This document shows, piece by piece, positions 25,215-35,202 of a DNA stretch of 64,000 nt (positions are counted from its first letter, which is position 1; every line of letters starts with the position of its first letter). Source of the stretch: Alistipes sp. GTDB lineage: Bacteria > Bacteroidota > Bacteroidia > Bacteroidales > Rikenellaceae. The translations under genes and the position numbers were made by a program. The notes under the pieces are model-generated. The model had not been told where the DNA came from. It did not search any database and saw only the letters and a program-made list of their open reading frames with translations. Location of the stretch: positions 47,519 to 111,518 of the forward strand of contig JAGATC010000022.1 of the NCBI GenBank assembly GCA_017621455.1. Reading direction: 5' to 3'.

Positions 25215-25245
25215 TTGGTAGTTTGCGAAATTCTTTGTACATTTG
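25215..25245 (+). promoter_or_regulatory. Promoter of 2-oxoacid:ferredoxin oxidoreductase operon
   Basis: TTG at 25215-25217, 20 bp, TACATTTG at 25238-25245. About 55 nt leader. Confidence 0.75.
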
Positions 25246-25306
25246 TTTGGTTAATTCCACATTTAGAGTAAACCGAACTTTTAACAATCTATAAAACTAC
25301 TGTCGT

Positions 25307-25534
25307 ATGGCTAAAATCAAAGGAACAGTTGTAGTCGACACAGAGCATTGCAAGGGTTGTGGTGTGTGTGTAGCATCATGTCCTACCAAGACGCTCGGTT
25401 TGTCGGCCGAAGTAAACGGCAAGGGTTATCCCTTTGCTATGATGGTTGAGCCGGATAATTGTATTGGTTGCGCCTCTTGCGCTATCATCTGTCCGGATAG
25501 TTGTCTAACGGTGTATCGCCAAAAATTCGAGTAA
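25307..25534 (+). CDS. 2-oxoacid:ferredoxin oxidoreductase delta subunit (2x[4Fe-4S] ferredoxin)
   Basis: 75 aa. Two CxxCxxCxxxCP motifs (CKGCGVCVASCP near residue 17 and CIGCASCAIICP near 51) bind two [4Fe-4S] clusters. As the delta subunit it passes electrons from the thiamine diphosphate site to external ferredoxin. It is first in a four-gene operon with 3-6 bp gaps. Confidence 0.93.
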   Translation: MAKIKGTVVVDTEHCKGCGVCVASCPTKTLGLSAEVNGKGYPFAMMVEPDNCIGCASCAIICPDSCLTVYRQKFE

Positions 25535-25537
25535 ACT

Positions 25538-26632
25538 ATGGCAGAGAAAGAGGTAAAACTTATGAAGGGCAACGAGGTGATTGCTCATGCAGCAATTCGC
25601 TACGGTTGCGACGGCTATTTCGGCTACCCCATCACTCCCCAGTCGGAGGTTATGGAGACCCTCATGGAGCTTAAGCCTTGGGAGACCACAGGTATGGTTG
25701 TACTCCAGGCTGAGTCGGAGGTATCTTCTATTAATATGGTATACGGCGGCGCATCTACAGGTAAGCGCGTGATGACCTCTTCATCATCACCTGGTGTCAG
25801 CCTTATGTCTGAGGGCTTGAGCTACCTCGCAGGTGCCGAGCTTCCTTGCGTCATCGTAAACTGCCAGCGTGGTGGCCCAGGTCTTGGTACCATCCAGCCT
25901 TCACAGTCTGACTACTTCCAGGCATGTAAGGGTGGTGCACACGGTGACTTCCACCTCATCGTATTGGCTCCCAACTCAGTGCAGGAGATGCACGACTTCG
26001 TTGCTGATGCTTTCGACCTCGCGTTCAAGTATCGCAACCCCGCTATGATTCTCGCTGACGGCTGTATCGGCCAGATGATGGAGAAGGTAGTGTTGGCACC
26101 CCAGCGTCCTCGCAAGACTAAGGAGGAGATTGCTGCAGAGTGCAAGAGCTGGGCTCTTATCGGTAAGACCGACGACCGCGAGCGTAACGTGATCACTTCA
26201 CTTGAGCTTAAGTCTGAGGTTATGGAGGTTAACAACCAGCGTCTTCAGGCTAAGTACAACACCATCAAGGAGAACGAGGTACGCTACGAGGCTATCCAGT
26301 GCGACGATGCAGAGTATATAATCGTAGCATTTGGTTCGTCATCACGTATCTGCTCTGCTACTGTTGAGATGGCACGTGCTGAGGGCATCAAGCTCGGTTT
26401 GTTGCGTCCTATCACCCTCTACCCATTCCCAACTAAGGCTATCGCCGAGCTTGCAGAGCGTGGCGTGAAGGGCTTCCTTTCAGCTGAGCTTAACGCAGGC
26501 CAGATGGTTGAGGATGTTCGTCTTGCAGTAAACGGCAAGGCTCCAGTTGAGCACTTCGGCCGCATGGGTGGTATGTTGTTCTCACCCGACGAGGTACTTA
26601 AAGCAGTTAAAGAGAAACTTATAAATCGATAA
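25538..26632 (+). CDS. vorB: 2-oxoacid:ferredoxin oxidoreductase alpha subunit (VorB/KorA-like)
   Basis: 364 aa. The pyrimidine-binding domain starts with EVKLMKGNEVIAHAAIRYGCDGYFGYPITPQSE, the family signature, followed by TSSSSPGVSLMSEGLSYLAGAELP near 85 and RGGPGLGTIQPSQ near 112. The C-terminal transketolase-like domain II holds YIIVAFGSSSRIC near 265. The complex decarboxylates branched-chain 2-oxoacids (or 2-oxoglutarate) to acyl-CoA and reduces ferredoxin. The three/four-subunit form with a 364-aa alpha is usually named 3-methyl-2-oxobutanoate:ferredoxin oxidoreductase; the exact substrate is inferred. Confidence 0.92.
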   Translation: MAEKEVKLMKGNEVIAHAAIRYGCDGYFGYPITPQSEVMETLMELKPWETTGMVVLQAESEVSSINMVYGGASTGKRVMTSSSSPGVSLMSEGLSYLAGAELPCVIVNCQRGGPGLGTIQPSQSDYFQACKGGAHGDFHLIVLAPNSVQEMHDFVADAFDLAFKYRNPAMILADGCIGQMMEKVVLAPQRPRKTKEEIAAECKSWALIGKTDDRERNVITSLELKSEVMEVNNQRLQAKYNTIKENEVRYEAIQCDDAEYIIVAFGSSSRICSATVEMARAEGIKLGLLRPITLYPFPTKAIAELAERGVKGFLSAELNAGQMVEDVRLAVNGKAPVEHFGRMGGMLFSPDEVLKAVKEKLINR

Positions 26633-26636
26633 GACT

Positions 26637-27404
26637 ATGGCAGAGGTTGAAATCAAAAAAGAGAATTTGGTATTTGGCAAGTCTAAGCTTATCTTGCCTA
26701 ACGTAATGCACTACTGCCCCGGCTGTAGCCATGGTACTGTGCACAAGCTCGTTGCCGAGGTTATCGAGGAGATGGGTTTGGAGCATGACACTATTGGTGT
26801 ATCACCCGTAGGTTGCTCAGTATTTGCATACAACTACATCGATATCGACTGGGCACAGGCTGCTCACGGTCGTGCTTGCGCAGTGGCTACTGCTATCAAG
26901 CGAGTAAATCCCGAGAAGATGGTATTCACATACCAGGGTGATGGCGATATGTCAGCTATCGGTACTGGTGAGACTATTCACGCTGCAGCACGTGGCGAGA
27001 ACATCGTTGCCATCTACATCAACAACGCTATCTACGGTATGACCGGTGGTCAGATGGCTCCTACGACCCTCTTGGGTATGAAGACAGCCACCACTCCTTA
27101 TGGTCGTGATCCTAAGCTCAACGGCTATCCTTATAAGATTGCTCAGATGTTGGCTCACCTCGATGGCGTATGCTACGTTACTCGTCAGACTGTTCACACT
27201 CCCGCGAACGTTCGCAAGGCTAAGAAGGCTATCCGTCACGCATTCGAGAATGCTATGGCAGGTAAGGGCTTCAGCCTCGTTGAGATCGTTGCTACATGTA
27301 ACAGCGGTTGGAAGCTTTCACCCGTTGCTGCAAACGAGTGGCTCGAGCAGAACATGTTGCCATTCTACGAGCCCGGAGATTTGAAGGACACAACTAAAGA
27401 GTAA
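26637..27404 (+). CDS. vorA: 2-oxoacid:ferredoxin oxidoreductase beta subunit (thiamine diphosphate-binding)
   Basis: 255 aa. Has CPGCSHGTVHKLVAEV near residue 24, and the thiamine diphosphate/Mg motif GDGDMSAIGTGETIHAA near 99, ending in NNAIYGMTGGQMAPTTLLG near 124. It supplies the catalytic cofactor of the complex. The intersubunit gap is 4 bp. Codon use is that of a highly expressed gene, as expected for central amino-acid fermentation. Confidence 0.93.
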   Translation: MAEVEIKKENLVFGKSKLILPNVMHYCPGCSHGTVHKLVAEVIEEMGLEHDTIGVSPVGCSVFAYNYIDIDWAQAAHGRACAVATAIKRVNPEKMVFTYQGDGDMSAIGTGETIHAAARGENIVAIYINNAIYGMTGGQMAPTTLLGMKTATTPYGRDPKLNGYPYKIAQMLAHLDGVCYVTRQTVHTPANVRKAKKAIRHAFENAMAGKGFSLVEIVATCNSGWKLSPVAANEWLEQNMLPFYEPGDLKDTTKE

Positions 27405-27409
27405 GCATT

Positions 27410-27955
27410 ATGAAAGAGACAATAATCATTGCAGGTTTTGGAGGACAGGGTGTCCTCACTATGGGTAAGATTTTGGCTTACTCTGGAATTATGCAGGACA
27501 TGGAGGTAACATGGATGCCCTCTTACGGTCCTGAGATGCGTGGTGGTACCGCTAACGTTACCGTTATCCTCTCGGATAAGGCTATCTCATCACCTATCGC
27601 TCACGAGTTCGACTGCGTAGTGGTTCTTAACCAGCAGTCTATGGACAAGTTCGAGGCTCAGGTGAAGCCCGGTGGCGTTCTTATCTACGACACAAACGGT
27701 ATCACTCACCACCCCACTCGTACCGACATCAGCGTATACCAGATTGACGCTACAGCTGAGTGCGCACGTCTTGGTCAGGCTAAGTTGTTCAACACCATGA
27801 TTCTCGGTGCTTACCTCAAGGTTCGCCCCGTGGTTAAGATGGAGAACGTTATGGAGGGTCTTAAGAAGACCTTGCCAGAGCGCGCATGGAAGATGCTTCC
27901 ACAGAACGAGGAGGCTATCAAGCATGGTGGTGAGATCATTCGCCAGGTACGCTAA
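27410..27955 (+). CDS. vorC: 2-oxoacid:ferredoxin oxidoreductase gamma subunit
   Basis: 181 aa. The gamma-family start IIIAGFGGQGVLTMGKILAYSG and the motif SYGPEMRGGTANVTVI near 40 are visible. This subunit forms part of the CoA-binding face. It is last in the operon; a terminator follows at 28045. Confidence 0.92.
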   Translation: MKETIIIAGFGGQGVLTMGKILAYSGIMQDMEVTWMPSYGPEMRGGTANVTVILSDKAISSPIAHEFDCVVVLNQQSMDKFEAQVKPGGVLIYDTNGITHHPTRTDISVYQIDATAECARLGQAKLFNTMILGAYLKVRPVVKMENVMEGLKKTLPERAWKMLPQNEEAIKHGGEIIRQVR

Positions 27956-28044
27956 TTAATCGATGGCGGGCATTGGCTCGTAGCTGGGGTCTAATCAGCA
28001 ATGAGAAGATAGACAGCAACAGCTAAGTCTCACATCGCTACAAC

Positions 28045-28088
28045 GAGATCCCTTGGGCAACACTGCTCAAAGGATCTCTCTTTTTTTT
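28045..28088 (+). terminator. Terminator of oxidoreductase operon
   Basis: GAGATCC (28045-28051) with GGATCTC (28072-28078), inner TTG-GC/GC-CAA pairing, then eight T. Confidence 0.88.
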
Positions 28089-28144
28089 CACACCGCCAAG
28101 AGTAAAACTTTGATGTTTAGCGTTCAATGTCACTATATTTTTTG

Positions 28145-28152
28145 TATCTTTG
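28145..28152 (+). promoter_or_regulatory. -7 box of typA promoter
   Basis: TATCTTTG, 40 bp before the ATG; the -33 half is weak. Confidence 0.5.
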
Positions 28153-28192
28153 CGCCGTAATAATATATAGGTATATATAAACGCCTCTTAAT

Positions 28193-29995
28193 ATGCGAAA
28201 ACTACGCAACATTGCTATCATCGCCCACGTTGACCACGGTAAGACAACACTTGTAGACAAAATGATTATGCAGGGTAACCTCCTGCGCGACAACGAGCAC
28301 AACGGTGGCGACCTCATTATGGACAACAACGACATCGAGCGAGAGCGTGGCATCACCATCCTCTCGAAGAATGTGTCGGTTATATACAAAGACTACAAAA
28401 TCAACATCATCGACACCCCTGGCCACGCCGACTTTGGTGGCGAGGTAGAGCGCGTGCTGAATATGTGCGACGGTGTTCTACTGTTGGTTGACGCCTTCGA
28501 GGGCACCATGCCTCAGACCCGCTTCGTACTACAGAAGGCACTGGCTCTCGGCAAGAAGCCCATAGTTGTAATCAACAAGGTTGATAAGGAGAACTGCCGC
28601 CCCGATGTAGTTAACGAGCAGGTATTTGACCTGATGTTCACGCTCGGAGCTACCGAGGAGCAGCTCGACTATAAGACTATCTACGGCTCAGCAAAGCAGG
28701 GTTGGATGTCGCACGTAGTAACGGAGCGCACCGACTCAATCACCCCACTTTTGGACACCATCATCGACGAGATTCCCGAGCCAGAGGCTGTGGAGGGCAC
28801 TGTTCAGATGCTTGTCACATCGTTGGAGTACTCGCCATACGTAGGTCGTATCGCTGTGGGTAAGATTACTCGCGGAAGCCTCACCAACGGTCAGAACGTA
28901 ACACTCGCCAAGCGCGATGGCACTCTCATCAAGACCAAGATTAAGGATCTTATGGTATTCGAAGGATTGGGCAAGGCTAAGGCCGAGCGCGTGGAGTGCG
29001 GCGAGATATGCGCATTGGTGGGCATCGAAGGTTTCGAGATTGGTGACACAATCTGCGACTTTACCGATCCAGAACCACTTCCACCTATTGCGATAGATGA
29101 GCCAACAATGTCTATGTTGTTCACTATCAACAATTCACCATTCTTCGGCAAGGATGGCAAGTACGTTACCTCGCGCCACATCAAGGAGCGCTTAGATAGA
29201 GAGCTTGAAAAGAACCTCGCACTACGCGTAGAGCCAGGTGAGAATGCCGACTCATTCGTAGTATATGGCCGTGGTGTATTGCACCTCTCGGTGCTTATCG
29301 AGACCATGCGTCGTGAGGGCTACGAGTTGCAGGTGGGCCAGCCGAAGGTTATCACCAAGGTTATAGATGGCGTTAAGTGCGAGCCTGTGGAGGAGATGAC
29401 GGTAGATTGCCCCGAAGACTGCGCAGGAACGGTTATCGAGCTTACGACGCGCCGCAAGGGTCAGCTTGTAAATATGGAGTCGGCAAATGAGCGTACACGC
29501 CTGGAGTTCTTGATCCCCTCGCGCGGCATTATCGGATTGCGCTCTACTATGATTACAGCCACTGCGGGCGAGGCCATCATGACCCACCGTCTGAAGGACT
29601 TCGAACCATGGATGGGCGAGATTGAGAACCGCACCGTGGGCGCTATTATCGCCTCGGAGACAGGTACGGCTTATGCCTATTCGATTGACAAACTGCAAGA
29701 TAGAGGTAAATTCTTCATCTCACCCATGGAGCAGGTTTATTGCGGTCAGGTGATCGGTGAGCACACCCGCTCGAACGACATTACGGTGAATGTGACCAAG
29801 GCTAAGCAGCTAACCAACATGCGTGCATCGGGCTCGGACGAGAAGACCTCCATTGCTCCTCCCGTTATCTTCTCGCTGGAGGAGGCGTTGGAGTATATCC
29901 GCGAGGATGAGTATGTAGAGGTAACACCCAAGTCGATACGTCTGCGTAAGATACTTCTCTCGGAGGTCGACCGCAAACGCGCATCAAAGGAGTAA
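28193..29995 (+). CDS. typA: Ribosome-binding GTPase TypA/BipA
   Basis: 600 aa, normal length. G1 is [14 protein letters not shown] near residue 11, the switch region is [12 protein letters not shown] near 49, G3 is [15 protein letters not shown] near 72, G4 is NKVDKENC near 126, and G5 is GSAKQGW near 162. EF-G-like domains II, III and V and the TypA-specific C-terminal domain follow. It binds 70S ribosomes and helps assembly and stress growth. Single gene followed by rpiB after 29 bp. Confidence 0.97.
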   Translation: MRKLRNIAIIAHVDHGKTTLVDKMIMQGNLLRDNEHNGGDLIMDNNDIERERGITILSKNVSVIYKDYKINIIDTPGHADFGGEVERVLNMCDGVLLLVDAFEGTMPQTRFVLQKALALGKKPIVVINKVDKENCRPDVVNEQVFDLMFTLGATEEQLDYKTIYGSAKQGWMSHVVTERTDSITPLLDTIIDEIPEPEAVEGTVQMLVTSLEYSPYVGRIAVGKITRGSLTNGQNVTLAKRDGTLIKTKIKDLMVFEGLGKAKAERVECGEICALVGIEGFEIGDTICDFTDPEPLPPIAIDEPTMSMLFTINNSPFFGKDGKYVTSRHIKERLDRELEKNLALRVEPGENADSFVVYGRGVLHLSVLIETMRREGYELQVGQPKVITKVIDGVKCEPVEEMTVDCPEDCAGTVIELTTRRKGQLVNMESANERTRLEFLIPSRGIIGLRSTMITATAGEAIMTHRLKDFEPWMGEIENRTVGAIIASETGTAYAYSIDKLQDRGKFFISPMEQVYCGQVIGEHTRSNDITVNVTKAKQLTNMRASGSDEKTSIAPPVIFSLEEALEYIREDEYVEVTPKSIRLRKILLSEVDRKRASKE

Positions 29996-30024
29996 TTATT
30001 AACCAACCTAAAAACTATACACAA

Positions 30025-30465
30025 ATGGAAAAGAAAATCGGTATTGCATGCGACCATGCTGCCTACGACCTCAAGGAGTTCCTCGTGGGCTATCTCTCGA
30101 CTAAGGGATTCGAGGTTAAGGACTTTGGTTGCCACTCAGAGGAGTCGGTAGACTACCCCGACTTCGCGCACCCCTTGGCTGAGGCTATCGAGAGTGGCGA
30201 GCTCGAGCGCGGTATTGGTCTCTGCGGCTCTGGCGAGGGTATCTCTATGACCTTGAACAAGCACCAGGCTATTCGTGCTGCACTCTGCTGGATTCCCGAG
30301 ATCGCTAAGCTCTCACGCCAGCACAACAACTCAAACGTACTCTGCATGCCTGCACGCTTCATCTCAAACGACGAGGCTTTAGCTATGCTCGACATCTGGC
30401 TCGAGACTGAGTTTGAGGGTGGTCGTCACCAGCGTCGCTTGGATAAGATGCCTATTGCAAAGTAA
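30025..30465 (+). CDS. rpiB: Ribose-5-phosphate isomerase B
   Basis: 146 aa. RpiB/LacAB fold: GIACDHAAYDLKE at the start, DFGCHSEESVDYPDFAH near 34, GIGLCGSGEGISMTLNKH near 66 (the Cys of the active site) and NVLCMPARFIS near 105. It interconverts ribose 5-phosphate and ribulose 5-phosphate. High-expression codon use. Confidence 0.95.
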   Translation: MEKKIGIACDHAAYDLKEFLVGYLSTKGFEVKDFGCHSEESVDYPDFAHPLAEAIESGELERGIGLCGSGEGISMTLNKHQAIRAALCWIPEIAKLSRQHNNSNVLCMPARFISNDEALAMLDIWLETEFEGGRHQRRLDKMPIAK

Positions 30466-30492
30466 AAAACTATACCAGCAACACGCTACAAG

Positions 30493-30522
30493 GAGCTATT
30501 GGGAGACCGATGGCTCTTTTTT
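30493..30522 (+). terminator. Terminator after rpiB
   Basis: 10-bp stem (30493-30502 with 30507-30516) closed by a GAGA tetraloop, then six T. Confidence 0.85.
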
Positions 30523-30531
30523 GTATATCGC

Positions 30532-30562
30532 TTGGTTCTTTGCCTAAAATTTTGTACATTTG
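30532..30562 (+). promoter_or_regulatory. Promoter of ettA
   Basis: TTG at 30532-30534, 20 bp, TACATTTG at 30555-30562. Confidence 0.75.
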
Positions 30563-30599
30563 CCATCTATAAGCGAAAAACAATAAAACAATACTATAT

Positions 30600-32279
30600 A
30601 TGGCAGACGAGAAAATCATATTTTCGATGGTTGGTGTGAGCAAAGTGCTCAATAACAACAAGAAAATTCTTAACAACATCTACCTTTCATTCTTCTACGG
30701 CGCTAAGATTGGTATCATCGGTCTCAACGGCTCGGGTAAGTCTACGCTGATGAAGATTATCGCAGGCATCGACAAGAGCTTCCAGGGTGAGGTGGTATTC
30801 TCTCCAGGCTACACCGTAGGCTACTTGGAGCAGGAGCCACAGCTCGACCCCACAAAGACCGTTAAGGAGATTGTGGAGGAGGGTGCAGCATCTACCGTAG
30901 CCCTCTTAAAGGAGTACGAGGATATCAACATGAAGCTCTGTGAGCCTATGGATGACGACGAGATGGCACGTCTTATCGAGCGTCAGGGCGAGCTCTACGA
31001 GAAGATCGACCAGGTGAACGGCTGGGAGCTTGATAGCGTCTTGGAGCGTGCGATGGATGCGTTGCGTTGTCCCGATGGCGATCAGCCCGTAAACGTACTC
31101 TCGGGTGGTGAGCGTCGTCGCGTAGCGTTGTGCCGTCTGTTGTTGCAGCAGCCCGACGTGTTGCTCTTGGATGAGCCTACCAACCACCTCGATGCCGAGA
31201 GTATCGACTGGTTGGAGCAGCATCTACAGCAGTACAAGGGTACGGTTATCGCCGTTACGCACGACCGTTACTTCCTTGATAACGTAGCAGGCTGGATTCT
31301 CGAGCTTGACCGTGGCGAGGGTATTCCTTGGAAGGGTAACTACTCTGGTTGGTTGGAGCAGAAGACCCAGCGTATGGCTATGGAGGAGAAGCAGGAGAGC
31401 AAGCGTCGCAAGACCTTGGAGCGTGAGTTGGAGTGGGTGCGCATGTCGCCATCAGGCCGTCACGCTAAGTCGAAGGCTCGTCTTTCGGCCTACGACAAGT
31501 TGATGAATGCCGATACGAAGGAGCGCGAGGAGAAGCTCGAGATCTATATCCCCAACGGTCCACGTTTGGGCGATGTCGTTATCGAGGCACAGGGCGTAAC
31601 AAAGGCCTTTGGCGACCGTGTGCTCTATGAGAATTTGGAGTTCTCGTTGCCACCCGCAGGTATCGTGGGCGTTATTGGTGCCAATGGTACTGGTAAGACC
31701 ACCCTATTCCGCATGATTATGGGTCTCGAGGAGCCTACATCGGGTTCATTCCGCGTAGGTCCTACTGTAAAGCTTGCATACGTCGACCAGCAGCATAAGT
31801 CTATCGACCCCGACAAGACCGTCTACGAGGTAATCTCGCAGAACTCAGACCTTATTCAGCTTGGTAACCGCCAGGTGCCCGCACGTGCATACGTAGGTCG
31901 CTTCAACTTCAACGGTGCCGACCAGGAGAAGAAGTGTGGTGTATTGTCGGGTGGTGAGCGTAACCGTCTACACCTTGCTCTTGCACTCAAGGAGCAGGGC
32001 AATGTGTTATTGCTCGATGAGCCTACCAACGACATCGACGTTAACACCTTGCGTGCGTTGGAGGAGGGCTTGGAGAACTTCGCTGGTTGTGCAGTAGTTA
32101 TCTCGCACGACCGTTGGTTCTTGGACCGTATCGCTACGCACATCCTCTCGTTCGAGGGCGACTCTAAGGTTGTATTCTACGAGGGCTCATACTCAGAGTA
32201 TGAGGCTTGGAAGAAGGCTCAGGGCGAGGACACCACACCCAAGCGTGTTAAGTACAAGAAGCTCCTTGCAGAGCAGTAA
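30600..32279 (+). CDS. ettA: Energy-dependent translational throttle protein EttA (ABC-F)
   Basis: 559 aa with two ABC cassettes: GLNGSGKSTLMKI near residue 40 and GANGTGKTTLFRM near 358, signatures LSGGERRRVALCRLL near 168 and LSGGERNRLHLAL near 450, Walker B LLLDEPTNHLD and LLLDEPTNDID. The arm and linker lie between them (residues about 95-145 and 245-325). No membrane domain. ABC-F proteins of this type bind the ribosomal E-site and gate translation according to ATP/ADP. Length and the GEGIPWKGNYSGWLEQK segment fit EttA. Confidence 0.95.
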   Translation: MADEKIIFSMVGVSKVLNNNKKILNNIYLSFFYGAKIGIIGLNGSGKSTLMKIIAGIDKSFQGEVVFSPGYTVGYLEQEPQLDPTKTVKEIVEEGAASTVALLKEYEDINMKLCEPMDDDEMARLIERQGELYEKIDQVNGWELDSVLERAMDALRCPDGDQPVNVLSGGERRRVALCRLLLQQPDVLLLDEPTNHLDAESIDWLEQHLQQYKGTVIAVTHDRYFLDNVAGWILELDRGEGIPWKGNYSGWLEQKTQRMAMEEKQESKRRKTLERELEWVRMSPSGRHAKSKARLSAYDKLMNADTKEREEKLEIYIPNGPRLGDVVIEAQGVTKAFGDRVLYENLEFSLPPAGIVGVIGANGTGKTTLFRMIMGLEEPTSGSFRVGPTVKLAYVDQQHKSIDPDKTVYEVISQNSDLIQLGNRQVPARAYVGRFNFNGADQEKKCGVLSGGERNRLHLALALKEQGNVLLLDEPTNDIDVNTLRALEEGLENFAGCAVVISHDRWFLDRIATHILSFEGDSKVVFYEGSYSEYEAWKKAQGEDTTPKRVKYKKLLAEQ

Positions 32280-32302
32280 TAGACTCTATCACAGAATAAA
32301 TT

Positions 32303-33643
32303 ATGGCACAGAAACCATCCATTCCAAAGGGCACGCGCGACTTCTCACCCGAGGAGATGATGCGCCGCACCTATATATTCGACACCATTAAGAGCGTATT
32401 CCGCCTCTTTGGCTACGCACCACTCGAGACACCCTCGATGGAGAACCTATCTACCCTACTCGGCAAGTATGGCGACGAAGGCGACAAGCTCCTATTCAAG
32501 ATTTTGAACTCGGGTGACTACGGAGCAAAGCTCTCGGAGGAGGAGCTACGTCAGGCATCGAAGATTTCGGAGAAGGGTCTGCGATATGACCTTACCGTAC
32601 CCTTTGCGCGCTACGTTGTGCAGCACCAGAACGAGATAGTATTTCCCTTCAAGCGCTATCAGATTCAGCCCGTATGGCGTGCTGACCGTCCACAGAAGGG
32701 TCGCTACCGCGAGTTCTATCAGTGCGACGTCGATGTTATCGGCTCAAAGTCGCTCCTTAGCGAGGTAGAGCTCATAGATATCGTAGCCCGTGTCTTTGCG
32801 AAGCTCGGCATCTCGGTGACGCTTAAGATGAACAACCGCAAAATCTTGTTCGGTATCGCCGAGGCTATCGGTCACGCCGACAAGATGATTGACATCACCG
32901 TAGCTATCGACAAGCTCGACAAGATTGGCTTAGACAATGTTAAGGCTGAGTTGCGCGAGCGTGGCATCGATGATGAGGCTATCGCCAAGCTTCAACCTAT
33001 CCTTGAGCTAAGCGGAACTAACGAAGAGAAACTAAACAAGTTGAGCGAGGTGATTGGCACATCAGAGACTGGCATGCTCGGCATCGAGGAGATGCGCACA
33101 ATCTTCACCAACGTGGAGCGTCTCGCAGTGGGCATCACCCCCGAACTCGACCTCTCGTTGGCTCGTGGTCTGAACTACTATACGGGTGCTATCTTCGAGG
33201 TTAAGGCCAACGACTTCCAGATTGGCTCTATCTCTGGAGGTGGTCGCTACGATGACCTTACCGGCATCTTCGGCATGCCCGGAATGTCGGGCGTGGGTAT
33301 TTCGTTTGGTGCCGACCGCATCTACGACGTTATGCTCGGTCTCAACCTATTCCCCGAGGAGTTAGCTTGTTCAACAAAGGTGCTCTTTGTAAACCTCGGT
33401 AACGAGGAGGCGGAGGCATCGATGCGTATTATGAGCACGCTCCGCGACAATGACATCGCGGCGGAGATATATCCCGAGGCTGCAAAGATGAAGAAGCAGA
33501 TGGAGTACGCCAACCGCCGTGGCATCCCATACGTAGTAATCATCGGCTCGGAGGAGCTAAGCGAGGGCATTGCCACCGTTAAGAACATGCGCACAGGCGA
33601 GCAGCAGAAGCTACGCTTCGACGAGCTCGCAAACAACCTATAG
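32303..33643 (+). CDS. hisS: Histidyl-tRNA synthetase
   Basis: 446 aa class II synthetase. Motif 1 region [12 protein letters not shown] at the start, motif 2 [28 protein letters not shown] near 118, the histidine-specific [14 protein letters not shown] near 287, motif 3 GGRYDDL.. and [13 protein letters not shown] near 332, and a C-terminal anticodon domain. It follows ettA by 23 bp and its stop touches the next gene, so an ettA-hisS-protease transcript is likely. Confidence 0.97.
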   Translation: MAQKPSIPKGTRDFSPEEMMRRTYIFDTIKSVFRLFGYAPLETPSMENLSTLLGKYGDEGDKLLFKILNSGDYGAKLSEEELRQASKISEKGLRYDLTVPFARYVVQHQNEIVFPFKRYQIQPVWRADRPQKGRYREFYQCDVDVIGSKSLLSEVELIDIVARVFAKLGISVTLKMNNRKILFGIAEAIGHADKMIDITVAIDKLDKIGLDNVKAELRERGIDDEAIAKLQPILELSGTNEEKLNKLSEVIGTSETGMLGIEEMRTIFTNVERLAVGITPELDLSLARGLNYYTGAIFEVKANDFQIGSISGGGRYDDLTGIFGMPGMSGVGISFGADRIYDVMLGLNLFPEELACSTKVLFVNLGNEEAEASMRIMSTLRDNDIAAEIYPEAAKMKKQMEYANRRGIPYVVIIGSEELSEGIATVKNMRTGEQQKLRFDELANNL

Positions 33644-33648
33644 TGGCC

Positions 33649-35202
33649 ATGCGTAGAGCCATCCTGATATTGCTGTTTGTGTTGTGTTGCTCGCCCATTA
33701 AGGCACAGCAGCACAACCAGCAGCAGATGGAGAAGCTCATACAGGCATACGGCTACCTACGCAACAACTACGTCGACGAGGTGGACTTAGAGCCCCTCGT
33801 GGACAAGGCTATAGAGGCGTCGCTCAAAGAGTTAGACCCTCACACATCCTACCTCACACGCAGTGAGATGATGCAGATGCACAGCTCCATGGCTGGTGAA
33901 TTCTCGGGCATAGGCATCAACCTAATTCAGCACAAAGATACCATCATTGTAACACGTACCGTAGAGGGTGCTCCCGCAGAGCGTGCAGGCATCGCCAAGA
34001 ACGACCGTATCGTTGCAGTGAACGGCACGACGCTTATCGGCGTGGAGCGAACAAAGGCTGTGGAGATGCTACGCGGACGCAAAGGGAGCATTGCATCGCT
34101 CGAAATAGTACGTGGCGGCGTGCCCATGACCATAGATGTTAAGCGCGACAACGTGGCGACCAATGCCATAAGCATGGCATTCATGCTCAACGAGGGCTGT
34201 GCCTACATCCGTGTTGACAGTTTCCTAAGCAAGAACACCACATCGGAGTTTACCAAGGCACTAAAGGGTCTCGGCGACGTTAACAGCATCGTTATCGACC
34301 TACGTGGCAATGCGGGAGGGTTGATAACATCGGCAATACAATTCGCGGAGCTATTCCTGCAGCGTGGTGACGTGATTGTAAGCACTGAGGGTCGCAAGAG
34401 TAACGCCACATACCAGGCATCGAAGAGTGGTGCATACAGCGACATACCCATAGTGGTGCTTATTGACGAGGAGACAGCCTCAGCAAGCGAGATAGTGGCA
34501 GGAGCATTGCAGGACCACGACCGTGCTGTCATCATTGGCCGTCGCAGCTTCGGAAAGGGTCTGGTACAGCGAGTGGTTAAATTCAAAGATGAGTCGGGCA
34601 TGAAGATAACAATCGCCCGCTACAAGACCCCATCGGGTCGTATAATACAGCGTCCCTACCACAATGGCGAGCATGAGGAGTATAGATTGGACCGTGAGCG
34701 TTACAACCCTCTCGACACTGCAGCCATACCCGACTCGCTAACATACAGAACACTAAAGGCTCGACGTACGGTATATGGCGGAGGCGGCATAGCTCCCGAC
34801 ATATACATCAATGCAGAGAGCAATGCGCCCCATCAGTTCACACGTGTAATACTGGAAAACAACCTATCGCAGAGCGTCTTAATAGAACTCTTCGACCGCA
34901 TAACAGTAAAGGAGATACTAAGCCTCTACCCCACGATTGAGGCATACAACGAGCAGTTCGAGCTCGACCAGAGAAGCATCGACTACATGGTAAGTCTTGT
35001 AGATGAAATAAGCCCCATGGCACTAAACGACAGTGAGGGGCTTAATGAGTCTAAAAGAATAATCAAGGCACAGATTGCCAACGACATATATGGTAATGGC
35101 GCCTACTACAGCACCTTTGGGTGCTATCACGACAGGGCACTTGAGCAGGCCATCGACATCCTTAGCACTCCAGGGCAGATGGACGCGATTCTACATAGGT
35201 AG
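33649..35202 (+). CDS. S41-family C-terminal processing peptidase (CtpA-like)
   Basis: 517 aa from ATG 33649 (a GTG two codons earlier overlaps the hisS stop). Signal peptide RAILILLFVLCCSPIKAQ, exported. PDZ domain with FSGIGINLIQHKDTIIV and GAPAERAGIAKNDRIVAVNG near 105. S41 core with DLRGNAGGLITSA near 218, the catalytic serine in DEETASASEIVAGAL near 275 and lysine in GRRSFGKGLVQ near 303, then a C-terminal helical part. It probably trims periplasmic proteins. Its 3' end overlaps the convergent aroE by 41 bp. Confidence 0.93.
   Translation: MRRAILILLFVLCCSPIKAQQHNQQQMEKLIQAYGYLRNNYVDEVDLEPLVDKAIEASLKELDPHTSYLTRSEMMQMHSSMAGEFSGIGINLIQHKDTIIVTRTVEGAPAERAGIAKNDRIVAVNGTTLIGVERTKAVEMLRGRKGSIASLEIVRGGVPMTIDVKRDNVATNAISMAFMLNEGCAYIRVDSFLSKNTTSEFTKALKGLGDVNSIVIDLRGNAGGLITSAIQFAELFLQRGDVIVSTEGRKSNATYQASKSGAYSDIPIVVLIDEETASASEIVAGALQDHDRAVIIGRRSFGKGLVQRVVKFKDESGMKITIARYKTPSGRIIQRPYHNGEHEEYRLDRERYNPLDTAAIPDSLTYRTLKARRTVYGGGGIAPDIYINAESNAPHQFTRVILENNLSQSVLIELFDRITVKEILSLYPTIEAYNEQFELDQRSIDYMVSLVDEISPMALNDSEGLNESKRIIKAQIANDIYGNGAYYSTFGCYHDRALEQAIDILSTPGQMDAILHR

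Noticed and set aside
24816..25271. Open frame of 151 codons across the region downstream of tmRNA
   Set aside because: It runs through both repeat copies and hairpins, has no promoter-linked start, and its translation is repeated and unlike a protein.
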